In this document: piece after piece, positions 50,762 through 60,580 of the stretch
Layout: the number at the start of each line of letters is the position of its first letter
How positions within the stretch are numbered: the first letter of the stretch is position 1
Notes under the pieces: model-generated
The model's database searches: none
Told to the model about the DNA's origin: nothing
Seen by the model: only the letters and a program-made list of their open reading frames with translations
Position numbers and translations under genes: made by a program
NCBI RefSeq assembly: GCF_001418205.1
Contig: NZ_LIQF01000001.1
Span: 278,863 to 342,862 of the forward strand
DNA: 64,000 nucleotides
Origin: Marinomonas fungiae
GTDB taxonomy: Bacteria > Pseudomonadota > Gammaproteobacteria > Pseudomonadales > Marinomonadaceae
Direction of reading: 5' to 3'

Positions 50762-51496
50762 ATGTCCAACTTTGACCTAGAAGCATTCGTCCAACATCAC
50801 AAGGCAGATGAAGCTCAAAAGATTATTCACAGCGCACTAAAAGAATTCGACAACATCGCTATTTCTTTCAGCGGTGCTGAAGACGTTGTACTGATCGACA
50901 TGGCCGTGAAAGCCAAAAAAGACGTGCAAGTTTTTTCACTCGATACTGGCCGCCTGCATCCAGAAACTTACCGCTATATTGACCAGGTCCGCAAACACTA
51001 CAATATCAACATTGACATCATGTCACCGGATGCCGAAAAGCTAGAAGCCTTCACCAAAGAGAAAGGTCTGTTTAGTTTCTACGAAGATGGCCATAAGGAA
51101 TGTTGTGGCGTTCGTAAAGTGGCACCGCTACGTAAGAAGCTTGCAACATTGGATGCATGGATCACAGGTCAGCGTAAAGATCAGAGTCATGGTACTCGTA
51201 ACCAGCTAGATTTTGCAGAACTGGACAGTGCATTTGGTACAGAGGAAAGCCCTCTTTACAAGTTTAACCCATTGGCAAACTGGTCTTCAGAAGATGTATG
51301 GAACTACATCAAAGTGTTTGAAGTACCATTTAACGAGCTACATCAAAAAGGCTTCACTAGCATTGGTTGTGAACCTTGCACTCGCCCAGTATTGCCAAAC
51401 CAGCATGAACGCGAAGGCCGCTGGTGGTGGGAAGAGTCAGAGCACAAAGAATGTGGCCTGCATATCGGAAACCTAATTCCGACTAAACAAGCTTAA
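50762..51496 (+). CDS. cysH: Assimilatory APS reductase with [4Fe-4S] cluster
   Basis: The protein has 244 residues. PP-loop [12 protein letters not shown] lies near residue 37. Cluster cysteines C114-C115 (ECCGVRKV) and C203-x2-C206 (GCEPC) are present, which indicates the APS-reducing type rather than the cluster-free PAPS type. The catalytic Cys is C231 in KECGLH. It reduces APS to sulfite in cysteine synthesis. A strong terminator follows. Confidence 0.93.
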   Translation: MSNFDLEAFVQHHKADEAQKIIHSALKEFDNIAISFSGAEDVVLIDMAVKAKKDVQVFSLDTGRLHPETYRYIDQVRKHYNINIDIMSPDAEKLEAFTKEKGLFSFYEDGHKECCGVRKVAPLRKKLATLDAWITGQRKDQSHGTRNQLDFAELDSAFGTEESPLYKFNPLANWSSEDVWNYIKVFEVPFNELHQKGFTSIGCEPCTRPVLPNQHEREGRWWWEESEHKECGLHIGNLIPTKQA

Positions 51497-51497
51497 T

Positions 51498-51533
51498 AAA
51501 AAGTGCCTAAAGAGAAATCTTTAGGCACTTTTT
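51498..51533. terminator. Bidirectional terminator between cysH and LysR-type gene
   Basis: AAAAAGTGCCTAAAG (51498-51512) pairs perfectly with CTTTAGGCACTTTTT (51519-51533) around a 6-base loop. It begins just after the cysH stop and overlaps the end of the convergent gene. Confidence 0.92.
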
Positions 51534-51823
51534 CTTGAAGGATGTGCTGCTTCTTTGTGGGCTACATAACTTTGCCATTGATTCACAAATTCTTCGTAGC
51601 AATTACCTAAATCCTGTACATGCCGGTACAGCACTTCCCCAGCTTCAGTGAGTTCTGTCGAGCGTCCATGACGAATCAATAGAGGCTCACCGAGTCCCTT
51701 TTCTAGCTTTTGAATATGCTGACTTACCGCTGGCTGAGTCAATCCCAGTTTACGGGCCGTCTGCGTGAAACTTCCTGTTTCGACTAGCGTTCTGAATGTG
51801 ATGAGATGTTGAGTATTTAGCAT
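51521..51823 (-). CDS. LysR-type winged HTH protein lacking effector domain
   Basis: The protein has 100 residues. The standard LysR N-terminal winged helix is complete: TFRTLVETGSFTQTARKLGLTQPAVSQHIQKLEKGLG (about 9-45), then LLIRHGRSTELTEAGEVLY. A short linker-like helix follows and the protein ends at a Lys/Arg-rich tail, so the usual 200-residue effector domain is missing. Its stop overlaps the cysH terminator. It may be a natural short regulator or a truncation; nothing downstream resembles the lost part. Confidence 0.85.
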   Translation of the reverse strand: MLNTQHLITFRTLVETGSFTQTARKLGLTQPAVSQHIQKLEKGLGEPLLIRHGRSTELTEAGEVLYRHVQDLGNCYEEFVNQWQSYVAHKEAAHPSRKSA

Positions 51824-51934
51824 AATGTTTCCTTATGATGGTAAACATTATGCCCCCTACCGCTTAGTCAGGCATTGACCTACATCGTATTTTAATGAAA
51901 GACTCGAAAGACAGTATTATCAGAGCAGTAAAGC

Positions 51935-53281
51935 ATGATGAACGACAATTTTGACTTAGCCACTTGGATGACACGCCGTTCTGGCCCTCGTACAGAAAGA
52001 AGTAATGACCACCGCGACGTATATCAACGCGATCGAGCTCGTATCATTCATAGTGCAGCATTCCGACGCTTACAATCCAAAACTCAAATCCTCGCCATAC
52101 GACAAAATGATTACAGTCGCACACGCTTAACCCATTCGCTCGAAGTAGCTCAAATCGGTGGTGGCATTGTTTACCATTTGCAATCTTCGCATCCATCTGA
52201 AGCTGATTTCCAACCTTGGCTAGCCAGCGATTCCTTAATGGAGACCATTTGCCTCAGCCACGACATTGGTCACCCTCCATTTGGTCATGGAGGGGAGGTC
52301 GCTCTTAATTTCATGATGACAGAATACGGGGGCTTTGAAGGCAACGCCCAATCCCTGCGAATCCTCGGCAAACGTGGCTCCTATTCAGAACACTTTGGCA
52401 TGGACGTTTCACGTCGAACCATGCTAGGTGTATTAAAATACCCGGCTTTACACAATAATGTTGTTGGTCAGTACCCTGATAAGCCGTCCAGTCTGCGCCA
52501 ATTCAAAGCACAAGATTGGCAACCACCAAAGTGCATTTACCAGGAAGAAGCTGAGTTATTAGAGTGGATTTTAGAGCCTTTTAACTTAAAAGACCGAGAT
52601 AAGCTAACCGCAGTGAATCGTGTTAGACCTGATTATCACGGCCGCACTCAGCATTGCGGTTTTGATACTTCCATTATGGACCTGGCAGACGATATTGCCT
52701 ACGGTGTTCACGACCTAGAAGATGCCATTGTCCTTGGCATGGTCACTAGGGAGATGTGGTTACAACATTTAAAACCTAAACTTGATGCCATTGACTCCCT
52801 CTTTTTAAAAGACAATCTTGATCGATTAGAAACGCAGCTTTTTAGCAAACAGAGCCATTTGCGCAAAAAAGCGATTGGAGATCTGGTCAGCTGGTTTATT
52901 ACGACATGTTTTGTTACAGAAAACTCCGAGTTCGAGCATCCTTTGCTATGTTATCAGGCAGCGTTACCTGAAGCAGAGCGAGCCGCACTGGATATTTTAA
53001 AAGCCTTTGAGATGCAACATATTATCTTGCGCCCAGAAGTGCAGATGTTGGTTTATAAAGGTCAACAAATGCTGTTAGAAATGTTTGAAGCAGTGGCTGC
53101 CGATCCAGCGCGCTTACTCCCAAAAGATTTAGCTAAAGAATGGCTAAAAACATTGGATGATGGACAAAACAGCCAGCGCATCATTTGTGATTATATGGCT
53201 TCGATGAGTGATGACTACGCCAGCCGCATGTACAAAACCCTGTTTGTACCGAGTTCAGGCTCTGTGTTTGAGCCTATCTAG
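51935..53281 (+). CDS. dGTP triphosphohydrolase-like HD domain protein
   Basis: The protein has 448 residues of the dGTPase-like family. HD residues are H67 (RLTHSLEVAQ), H109-D110 (SHDIGHPPFGH) and a later Asp in MDLADDIAYGVHDLED. RDRARIIHSAAFRRLQSKTQ is family-specific. It should remove triphosphate from dNTPs to control dNTP pools; some relatives act against phage. Two ATGs start the frame (51935 and 51938). Confidence 0.9.
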   Translation: MMNDNFDLATWMTRRSGPRTERSNDHRDVYQRDRARIIHSAAFRRLQSKTQILAIRQNDYSRTRLTHSLEVAQIGGGIVYHLQSSHPSEADFQPWLASDSLMETICLSHDIGHPPFGHGGEVALNFMMTEYGGFEGNAQSLRILGKRGSYSEHFGMDVSRRTMLGVLKYPALHNNVVGQYPDKPSSLRQFKAQDWQPPKCIYQEEAELLEWILEPFNLKDRDKLTAVNRVRPDYHGRTQHCGFDTSIMDLADDIAYGVHDLEDAIVLGMVTREMWLQHLKPKLDAIDSLFLKDNLDRLETQLFSKQSHLRKKAIGDLVSWFITTCFVTENSEFEHPLLCYQAALPEAERAALDILKAFEMQHIILRPEVQMLVYKGQQMLLEMFEAVAADPARLLPKDLAKEWLKTLDDGQNSQRIICDYMASMSDDYASRMYKTLFVPSSGSVFEPI

Positions 53282-53283
53282 TA

Positions 53284-53778
53284 TCACCCCAGCTGGCGAC
53301 CAAGTAACACGAGGTCGCCATGCACCCCACCGCAGCGAGCAACATTCGGTAGACGTCCCCAAGTTTCGAAATTATTTTTCAAAAAGAAGGTATGGCTATT
53401 GTGATTTGCCATCAAGACGTAGGCGACTAGGGTGTGTATATCTAAGTGCCCAGCTTGCTTGGCAATATAGTTTAATAGCCAATGACCACAACCTAGACGC
53501 TGGTAATCATGTTGAATATAGATGGCCACTTCCACCACCCCATCAAAGGACGGTAAACCATAGAAGTTTTCCAGCGAACACCAACCAATGATGGCCTGAT
53601 CGCTTTCCAACACCCAAAGAGGACGCAGCTCGTCGGCGCTCTCAACCCAATCCATAACACCGATAAGATTGATGCCACTTTTAAAGTCGGTTTGCGCTTC
53701 CGCTTCACTGAAAATAGAGAGGATTGTCGGCGCATCCTCTAGGGTTGCAGGACGCACCGACAATGGTAGAGAAGACAT
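53284..53778 (-). CDS. GNAT acetyltransferase (phosphinothricin acetyltransferase-like)
   Basis: The protein has 164 residues. The GNAT fold shows VRPATLEDAPTILSIF at the start and the acetyl-CoA pocket in AIYIQHDYQRLGCGHWLL. The closest named relatives acylate amino groups of small molecules or L-methionine analogues; the substrate here is unknown. Its stop lies 2 bases from the convergent dGTPase stop. It closes the lipoprotein-DUF2333 operon (11-base gap). Confidence 0.82.
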   Translation of the reverse strand: MSSLPLSVRPATLEDAPTILSIFSEAEAQTDFKSGINLIGVMDWVESADELRPLWVLESDQAIIGWCSLENFYGLPSFDGVVEVAIYIQHDYQRLGCGHWLLNYIAKQAGHLDIHTLVAYVLMANHNSHTFFLKNNFETWGRLPNVARCGGVHGDLVLLGRQLG

Positions 53779-53789
53779 AGGAACTAAAT

Positions 53790-54830
53790 TTAGCCTTGCT
53801 CTAACAAGCGAATCAGGTCGATCATTTGCGCGTTCGCACGAGACATGTAAGACGCCATTACTAACGAATGGTTAGCCAAAAGACCAAAGCCACTGCCGTT
53901 TAAAATCATTGGCGACCAAACGGTTTCCTGAGTTGACTCTAGCTCACGGATAATCTGACGTAGACTTACCAACGCATTTTTGCCTTGTAGCGTGTAAACA
54001 AAGTCCACTTCAACCGCTTTAAGAATATGTAACATTGCGTAGCTCGCGCCACGAGCCTCATAGAAAACATTATCAACCTGCGTCCAAGGCGTTTGTACGT
54101 TCTGAACGGCCGCACCATCGGTTGATTGACGTGCGGTTGTATCACCCGCTAAATCTGTGTTTTCACGTTCTTTCGCCACACTTGCCGACAAACGCTGAGA
54201 CAAGCTACCAAGACGCGTAGACATATCAGATAGGTAATCCGCTAGGTTGTCTGCGCGAGCATAGAATTGTGCGTTGTCGTCTTTGTTAGCTAAGCGATCT
54301 AGATACTTCAAAAGTTCAGCATTACCGCGGCGGTACTCACTTTCACTTGAAGGTAATGCCCAACTACGAGTATCAAAGTTGTACTGTGGCTCAGCAATTT
54401 TCAGATTCTCGTCTTCAGTAGACTGGGACTGACTACGACTAAACTCTTTACGTAGGGCTCGTGCTAAATCACGCACTTGAACCATCACGCCAAACTCCCA
54501 AGATGGCATGTTGTCCATGAACACACCCGGCGGCATAATGTCATTAGAAATAAAACCGCCGTTCTTTTCCAACATGGTATCGACCAACGTGTACAGAGTA
54601 CTCGTCATGGTATAACCCGTTACTAACTGCTTGCTGTTATTTAAGTAACCACGATCTTCCGCTCGAGCCTTGGCTTCCGCCACCACATCAAACTGGTCTG
54701 GCTCAGTGTCCCAGTAAACACCTAAGCCAACCAAAAAGATGACCAGTAATATCACTGCAACCGCAACAGACTTGCCCATTTTTGGTAAGCCTGGCAAAGA
54801 AAAGGCTATCTTATCGATAAATTTCGCCAT
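53790..54830 (-). CDS. DUF2333 family membrane-anchored protein
   Basis: The protein has 346 residues. One membrane helix lies at about residues 20-39 and the rest is likely periplasmic, including GYTMTSTLYTLVDTMLEKNGGFISND, a DUF2333 signature. The mature part is helical. Function is unknown. It follows the lipoprotein gene by 15 bases and precedes the GNAT gene by 11, forming an operon. Confidence 0.85.
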   Translation of the reverse strand: MAKFIDKIAFSLPGLPKMGKSVAVAVILLVIFLVGLGVYWDTEPDQFDVVAEAKARAEDRGYLNNSKQLVTGYTMTSTLYTLVDTMLEKNGGFISNDIMPPGVFMDNMPSWEFGVMVQVRDLARALRKEFSRSQSQSTEDENLKIAEPQYNFDTRSWALPSSESEYRRGNAELLKYLDRLANKDDNAQFYARADNLADYLSDMSTRLGSLSQRLSASVAKERENTDLAGDTTARQSTDGAAVQNVQTPWTQVDNVFYEARGASYAMLHILKAVEVDFVYTLQGKNALVSLRQIIRELESTQETVWSPMILNGSGFGLLANHSLVMASYMSRANAQMIDLIRLLEQG

Positions 54831-54845
54831 TGGTGTGTTCCCATG

Positions 54846-55631
54846 TTAATTAACTTTAACTTCAATTGCGCGTCTAGAGCTGTTAAATGTCATCGCTCTG
54901 ACTCTAAAATCCGGTGTTCTACTGTTTATAATCTGATACAGCAGTCGACCTTCCTTATCATTCGGCCAATAAATCTCAAGTGATCCTTTAGTCAGATCTA
55001 CTCGATCAATAATAGGCTGTATTTGTGCGAGAATCTTCTCTTCACTTAATTGAAAAAGATTTTCAGACAAATAAAACAGATTTCCTGAGTTCGTTGGCGA
55101 CGTTGTCACGGCCACCGTTTGCCGTTTTTTCTGTACTTGGATTTGTTGAATCTGAGCTTCAACTTCACCAATTAAGGGATCACGAGGATTAACCTGCTTC
55201 GCCGCATCCAGATAACGTCTTGCGCTCGCAATATCCTGCGTTTTAGCGGCATTAGCCGCCCAAGCCAGATAACGCTCCACAATGGTGGCAATTCCAAGGG
55301 TCGCCTGATAGTTCCCGGGATCACGCCCTAGTGCCACTTGAAAAAAGAAGTTGGCATTATCCCCTTCAGGCTTCAACAAACGATTCTCAGCGAGAGCAAT
55401 TTGCCCCATTTTCACTAAATCTTTAGTAATCTGGTCTGTCGCACTTACCTGACGCAAAGTACCTACATGATTGTCATGCGTCCGCTGGCTTTGTGCTTGC
55501 CTATGTGCGTCATTTTGGTTTTCTTGAGACGTTACCTGCGCGTCCGTGTGCCACCAGTTAGACCCAGGTAACGTCGTGCAGGCCGATAAAAACATTGACG
55601 AAGTAAGTAAGAAAAGCGCTTTTTTTATCAA
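54846..55631 (-). CDS. Lipoprotein of unknown function with helical repeat region
   Basis: The protein has 261 residues from a TTG at 55631, chosen because CTAGGAG sits 5 bases upstream and the resulting MIKKALFLLTSSMFLSAC is a perfect lipoprotein signal; a GTG at 55661 adds ten residues. A TPR-like helical region (about 85-170) includes ARRYLDAAKQVNPRDPLIG. The C-terminal 80 residues form a separate unit. First gene of the operon with DUF2333. Confidence 0.68.
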   Translation of the reverse strand: MIKKALFLLTSSMFLSACTTLPGSNWWHTDAQVTSQENQNDAHRQAQSQRTHDNHVGTLRQVSATDQITKDLVKMGQIALAENRLLKPEGDNANFFFQVALGRDPGNYQATLGIATIVERYLAWAANAAKTQDIASARRYLDAAKQVNPRDPLIGEVEAQIQQIQVQKKRQTVAVTTSPTNSGNLFYLSENLFQLSEEKILAQIQPIIDRVDLTKGSLEIYWPNDKEGRLLYQIINSRTPDFRVRAMTFNSSRRAIEVKVN

Positions 55632-55729
55632 GAGAACTCCTAGGCGTTTGGAAACTTTCACAGGCGTTGGTAGTCTATAGCGCCTTTATTTACGAATAAA
55701 CCATCGTTGCACAAAACGAGTCTTACTCT

Positions 55730-57559
55730 ATGATGCGATTCATCGCTGCGTTATTGATCCTTATCTCTACAAGCTACAGTTTGGCGTTTAACTTTAGCTC
55801 GCCTTTTAACTCCGAACCTGAGTTCCTGCCGGTCGATCAGGCTTTTAGCCTATCCGTTAACAGCGATACATCAGGCCAAGTATGGGCCACTTGGCATATT
55901 ACCGACGGCTACTATCTTTACCGTCATCAACTCAAAATCGATAGTCAAGATGAACCTTCATTACAATTTGCCGACATCCCTCAAGGCGAAATTAAGCAAG
56001 ACCCCTATTTTGGCGAGGTAGAAGTTTATCATCACCAATTAAAACTGCCATTACAGGTTGATGAGAGCGTCTTACCCAACAACATTAACTTTACTATCCG
56101 CTACCAAGGCTGCGCAGAAAAGGGATTGTGCTATCCGCCACAAACTGTGCCCATGTCTGCCGAGTTTGCTAAAGTAACAAGCTCTCGACTGAATGATGAT
56201 GTTGAACCGTCCACTCCAGCAACCGCTTTCAAACCGTCTGAGGCGCAGCAAGTCACCAGTTTAATCAGCCAATCGTCCTTCAGCAAAATGCTAATTGTCA
56301 TGTTTGGTCTTGGCTTATTACTGTCCTTAACTCCCTGCGTATTACCCATGATCCCTATTGTTAGTGCGATTGTTGTGGGGAGCAAAGCTAAGGGGTGGAG
56401 TGGCTTATATTTATCCGCGGTGTATGTCTTAGCGATGGCATTGACCTATGGTTTGATCGGCGCTTTGGCTGGCTGGTTTGGCACACAGCTCAACCTACAA
56501 GCCGCCCTTCAAGACCCCATTATTTTACTTTTAAGTGCTGCGCTCTTTTTACTGTTGTCACTCTCTATGTTCGGCGTATTTGATCTGCGCTTGCCAAGTA
56601 CCCTACAAACTCGCTTAGATGAGTGGTCGAATCGCTCACAGAATAGCCGCTCCAAAATCCTAGGCATCTTTCTCGCAGGGATTTTTGCAACCCTTGTCGT
56701 GTCTCCCTGCGTTTCTGCGCCTCTGGCTGGGGTAGTGCTTTATATCAGCTCGACATCAGACCCACTTTATGGCGCAGCAGCACTATTCAGCATGGGACTA
56801 GGTATGGGCTTACCACTATTATTAGTGGGGGCTTTAGGGAGCAAAGTCCTCCCTAAAAATGGCGCTTGGCTAGAAGACATAAAGAAACTCATGGGCTTTG
56901 CGCTACTTGGGCTTGCCATTTGGCTGGCTAACCGTTGGATATCAGAAGATTTCCATTTATGGCTCTGGGGCTTACTCAGTTTAGGTATCGCATCCTACTT
57001 TTTGCACCGCACGTTAACGGGACATTCTCATCCGGTCCGCTGGTTATTTGCTCTCAGCGCTATCATGATCGGTTTTGTCGAAATTATCGGTGCGACATCT
57101 GGCAGTCATACCCCTATGACCCCTTTAAACCAGCTGTCATTAAACCGTGCTGGGGAGGCCAACCCTCATGCAGAAGTGCCGTACTATCGCACCATTGGCT
57201 CCCTAGAAGAACTGAAGCAGATTCAAACTCAAAGCACGCTTCCGATCGTGATTGACCTCTACGCAGACTGGTGCATAAGCTGCAAAATTACCGAAGAGAA
57301 GGTATTTAAGCACCCTGATGTACTGCCTCTCCTGCACCAAGTCACGTTTGTAAAGGTTGATGTGACCGATAATAACCCTAAGAATCAAACGTTCTTAAAA
57401 CACTTTGGTTTATTTGGCCCACCCGCCATGCTGTTTTTCAATCGTCAAGATGACTTATTAGACAATTACTCCTTGGTCGGAGAGCCCACCAAGGATGAAG
57501 TAGAAGCACGTTTACAAGCGTTACTGTCAAATGAAAACAACGAAAAAGTTTACCAGTGA
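55730..57559 (+). CDS. dsbD: Thiol:disulfide interchange protein DsbD
   Basis: The protein has 609 residues. Signal peptide (about 1-20); periplasmic N-terminal domain with C128 and C134 (GCAEKGLCYPP); membrane domain with C203 (TPCVLPM) and C327 (SPCVSAP); C-terminal thioredoxin with C515-x2-C518 (DWCISCK). All three redox pairs are therefore intact. DsbD carries electrons from thioredoxin in the cytoplasm to periplasmic DsbC and cytochrome maturation proteins. Confidence 0.96.
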   Translation: MMRFIAALLILISTSYSLAFNFSSPFNSEPEFLPVDQAFSLSVNSDTSGQVWATWHITDGYYLYRHQLKIDSQDEPSLQFADIPQGEIKQDPYFGEVEVYHHQLKLPLQVDESVLPNNINFTIRYQGCAEKGLCYPPQTVPMSAEFAKVTSSRLNDDVEPSTPATAFKPSEAQQVTSLISQSSFSKMLIVMFGLGLLLSLTPCVLPMIPIVSAIVVGSKAKGWSGLYLSAVYVLAMALTYGLIGALAGWFGTQLNLQAALQDPIILLLSAALFLLLSLSMFGVFDLRLPSTLQTRLDEWSNRSQNSRSKILGIFLAGIFATLVVSPCVSAPLAGVVLYISSTSDPLYGAAALFSMGLGMGLPLLLVGALGSKVLPKNGAWLEDIKKLMGFALLGLAIWLANRWISEDFHLWLWGLLSLGIASYFLHRTLTGHSHPVRWLFALSAIMIGFVEIIGATSGSHTPMTPLNQLSLNRAGEANPHAEVPYYRTIGSLEELKQIQTQSTLPIVIDLYADWCISCKITEEKVFKHPDVLPLLHQVTFVKVDVTDNNPKNQTFLKHFGLFGPPAMLFFNRQDDLLDNYSLVGEPTKDEVEARLQALLSNENNEKVYQ

Positions 57560-57657
57560 TCGTTTTTTGAACTCATTTTCCAGTTATAGGTTTTTTATCT
57601 ACAAAACTGGACAATTTCGCGGTTTTTACTGATAATTTCCGGCTAATTGGATTTTCA

Positions 57658-57701
57658 ACTGGCTACCACTGAGTGTGTAAAAATACTTTTTTATAGCCAG
57701 T
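57658..57701. repeat. 8-bp inverted repeat upstream of accB
   Basis: ACTGGCTA (57658-57665) and TAGCCAGT (57694-57701) are exact inverse copies 28 bases apart, about 70-110 bases upstream of the accB ATG. They could be half-sites for a regulator of accBC or a folded leader segment. Nothing identifies the binding partner. Confidence 0.4.
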
Positions 57702-57769
57702 ACCGCCTGCTTACGATTGCTTCGTCAGCAGTTATAGACTGAATACATAGACAGAAAAAGAGAGTCAAC

Positions 57770-58213
57770 ATGGACATTCGCAAAATCAAAAAGCTTATCG
57801 AACTACTAGAAGAATCTAACGTTTACGAGATTGAAATCAAGGAAGGTGAAGAAGCAGTTCGAATCAGTCGTGGCGGAGCTCCAGTAGCAGCCCCTCAGGT
57901 TTACGCGGCTCCAGCTCCGGTAGCAGCGCCAGCTCCTACAGCGGCTCCAGAAGCAGCACCAGCGGAAGCAGCAATTGTTGGCCATTCAGTTAACTCTCCA
58001 ATGGTTGGTACTTTCTACCAATCTCCTGCACCTGGCGCGAAATCTTTCATTGAAGTTGGCCAAAAAGTAAATGTTGGTGACACGATCTGTATCGTTGAAG
58101 CCATGAAGATGATGAACCAAATCGAAGCTGATAAAGCGGGAACAATTGGCGCTATCCTAGTATCTGATGGTGAGCCAGTAGAATTCGACCAACCGCTTGT
58201 TACTATCATTTAA
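57770..58213 (+). CDS. accB: Acetyl-CoA carboxylase biotin carboxyl carrier protein
   Basis: The protein has 147 residues. An N-terminal domain, an Ala/Pro-rich linker (about 37-67) and the biotinyl domain. Biotin attaches to K113 in EAMKMMNQ. It carries CO2 for malonyl-CoA synthesis. accC starts 21 bases later. AGAGAG precedes the ATG by 5 bases. Confidence 0.97.
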   Translation: MDIRKIKKLIELLEESNVYEIEIKEGEEAVRISRGGAPVAAPQVYAAPAPVAAPAPTAAPEAAPAEAAIVGHSVNSPMVGTFYQSPAPGAKSFIEVGQKVNVGDTICIVEAMKMMNQIEADKAGTIGAILVSDGEPVEFDQPLVTII

Positions 58214-58234
58214 CCCCCTGCCAAAGGTTTCATC

Positions 58235-59575
58235 ATGCTAGATAAAGTATTGATTGCTAACCGAGGCGAAATTGCACTGCGTATCCTACGCGCTTGTAAA
58301 GAACTCGGTATCAAAACAGTTGCGGTTCACTCTAAGATTGACCGCGACCTACTACACGTACGCCTTGCAGACGAATCGATCTGTATCGGCCCAAATCCAT
58401 CAAAAGACAGCTACCTAAACATTCCTGCACTGATCAGCGCTGCAGAATTGACAGATACGTCTGCGATCCACCCAGGTTACGGTTTTCTTGCGGAAAACGC
58501 TGACTTCGCAGAGCAAGTAGAACGCTCTGGCTTTATTTTCATCGGCCCAAAAGCTGAAACGATTCGCCTAATGGGTGACAAAGTTTCTGCTATCAAGGCG
58601 ATGCGTGAAGCAAACGTGCCAACGGTTCCTGGTTCGAATGGTCCGGTACCTTCGGATCCAGAAGAATGTATGCGCATTGCTCGCGAAATCGGTTACCCAG
58701 TCATCGTTAAAGCGGCAGCGGGCGGTGGTGGTCGTGGTATGCGCGTTGTACACAACGAAGGCAGCCTACTAAAATCGATCAGCGTTACGCAATCTGAAGC
58801 AGGTTCTTACTTCGGTGACAGCACGGTTTACATGGAAAAATTCCTAACTAATCCTCGTCACGTTGAAGTACAAGTACTAGCAGACGGTCAAGGCAATGCA
58901 ATTCACCTTTACGACCGTGACTGTTCGCTACAGCGTCGTCACCAAAAAGTATTAGAAGAAGCGCCAGCACCTCTTCTAGATCCTGATGCTCGTGCTCAAT
59001 GTCTACAAGCCTGTGTTGATGCCTGTATCAAGATTGGTTACCGCGGTGCAGGTACATTCGAATTCCTATACGAAGATGGTCGCTTCTACTTCATCGAAAT
59101 GAACACTCGCGTTCAGGTTGAACACCCTGTTACGGAAATGGTAACTGGCATCGACATCGTTAAAGAGCAGCTACGTATTGCCAGCGGCTTACCTCTTTCT
59201 ATTAAACAGGAAGATGTGAAGCTTAAAGGTCACGCAGTGGAAGCGCGTATTAACGCGGAAGATCCTAAGACCTTTATGCCAAGCCCAGGTAAAGTAAACT
59301 ACTTCCATGCGCCAGGCGGTATGGGCGTTCGTGTTGACTCTCACCTTTACAGCGGTTACTCAGTACCACCAACTTACGATTCAATGATCGCGAAAGTTAT
59401 CTGTTTTGCAGACACTCGTGAAGGCGCTCTAAAGCGTCTAGAAGTTGCACTGGATGAAACCTTCATCGACGGCATCAAAACTAACATCGACCTACAAAAA
59501 GATTTAGTGACTGATACCAATTTCATTGCTGGTGGTGTCAACATCCACTACTTGGAAAAGAAACTGGGCCTATAA
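58235..59575 (+). CDS. accC: Acetyl-CoA carboxylase biotin carboxylase subunit
   Basis: The protein has 446 residues with the ATP-grasp fold: [26 protein letters not shown] and [13 protein letters not shown]. It carboxylates biotin on AccB with bicarbonate and ATP. Strong codon bias fits high expression. A 12-bp hairpin follows before prmA. Confidence 0.98.
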   Translation: MLDKVLIANRGEIALRILRACKELGIKTVAVHSKIDRDLLHVRLADESICIGPNPSKDSYLNIPALISAAELTDTSAIHPGYGFLAENADFAEQVERSGFIFIGPKAETIRLMGDKVSAIKAMREANVPTVPGSNGPVPSDPEECMRIAREIGYPVIVKAAAGGGGRGMRVVHNEGSLLKSISVTQSEAGSYFGDSTVYMEKFLTNPRHVEVQVLADGQGNAIHLYDRDCSLQRRHQKVLEEAPAPLLDPDARAQCLQACVDACIKIGYRGAGTFEFLYEDGRFYFIEMNTRVQVEHPVTEMVTGIDIVKEQLRIASGLPLSIKQEDVKLKGHAVEARINAEDPKTFMPSPGKVNYFHAPGGMGVRVDSHLYSGYSVPPTYDSMIAKVICFADTREGALKRLEVALDETFIDGIKTNIDLQKDLVTDTNFIAGGVNIHYLEKKLGL

Positions 59576-59587
59576 TTGCGCTCAATT

Positions 59588-59614
59588 ACTACACCTCCGC
59601 TCGGAGGTGTAGTA
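59588..59614. other. 12-bp perfect hairpin between accC and prmA
   Basis: TACTACACCTCC pairs with GGAGGTGTAGTA around a GCTC loop (stem at about 59587-59614). It is followed by CCCTCCTTC and not by a T-run. It could stabilise or process the accBC mRNA or act as a partial terminator before prmA. Confidence 0.5.
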
Positions 59615-59670
59615 CCCTCCTTCTATTGCATTAATCAGACTTTTTTAAGTCATAATAGGACTTTAATCCC

Positions 59671-60558
59671 ATGCCTTGGCTGCAAATCCGCGTTCATACT
59701 ACGCCAGATCACGTCCCTGCATTTGAAGACGCCATGCTTAAATGCGGCGCATTGGTTGTCACCTTTGAAGACGTTCATGACGACCCAGTTTACGAGCCAG
59801 ATCTCAACACCACACCTTTATGGAAACATACTCGTGTCACAGGCCTGTTTGAAGCAGACGCTGATCTAGAGCTGATTCGTAGCGTGATTGAACACAAGGC
59901 GGAACACCTGAACGAATCAAGCATTGATTTAAAAATTGAAATTCTTGAAGACAAGGACTGGATTCGCGAGTGGATGGACAGCTACCACCCTATCCAGTTT
60001 GGTAAACGTCTTTGGGTTTGCCCAAGCTGGCGTGAAGTACCTGACGCCAACGCAGTTAACCTAATCCTTGACCCAGGGCTTGCATTTGGTACAGGAACCC
60101 ATCCAACCACGGCCCTGTGCTTGGAATGGTTGGATTCTGTCGATTGCCAAGACAAGAGCATCATCGATTACGGCTGCGGTTCAGGCATTCTTGGCATTGC
60201 CGGTCTATTGTTAGGCGCTAATAACATGGTGGGGATCGACATTGATCCTCAAGCTGTTCAAGCAACGCAAGCCAACGCTGAGCGCAACCACATTGCCCCA
60301 GATCGCTATGAAGTAAAGTTACCCCCGTATGAAGGTGACCTACAAGCCGATATCGTCGTGGCGAATATTCTTGCTGGTCCGCTAGCGGAGCTTGCAGATA
60401 CTATTTCAAAGCTGGTAAAACAAGGTGGCTTGCTTGCACTTTCTGGTATTTTAGAAAGCCAAGCGCATTCCGTTGTCGAAGCCTATAAACCTTGGTTTAA
60501 AATCGAGTCCATCGTTGAGAAAGAAGAATGGGTTCGCATTGTGGCGAAAAAGTTGTAG
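59671..60558 (+). CDS. prmA: Ribosomal protein L11 methyltransferase
   Basis: The protein has 295 residues. The N-terminal substrate-recognition part (MPWLQIRV...) precedes a SAM-dependent methyltransferase: LDPGLAFGTGTHPTT and DYGCGSGILGIAG bind SAM, and VVANILAGPL is family-specific. It trimethylates L11. It often neighbours accBC and dusB, as here. Confidence 0.96.
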   Translation: MPWLQIRVHTTPDHVPAFEDAMLKCGALVVTFEDVHDDPVYEPDLNTTPLWKHTRVTGLFEADADLELIRSVIEHKAEHLNESSIDLKIEILEDKDWIREWMDSYHPIQFGKRLWVCPSWREVPDANAVNLILDPGLAFGTGTHPTTALCLEWLDSVDCQDKSIIDYGCGSGILGIAGLLLGANNMVGIDIDPQAVQATQANAERNHIAPDRYEVKLPPYEGDLQADIVVANILAGPLAELADTISKLVKQGGLLALSGILESQAHSVVEAYKPWFKIESIVEKEEWVRIVAKKL

Positions 60559-60580
60559 CCCATAAGGAAAATTACGGCTT

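Noticed and set aside
51935-53281. Phage-defence island around the dGTPase-like gene
   Set aside because: dGTPase-like proteins can act in defence, but neighbours are housekeeping genes and no mobile-element marks are present.
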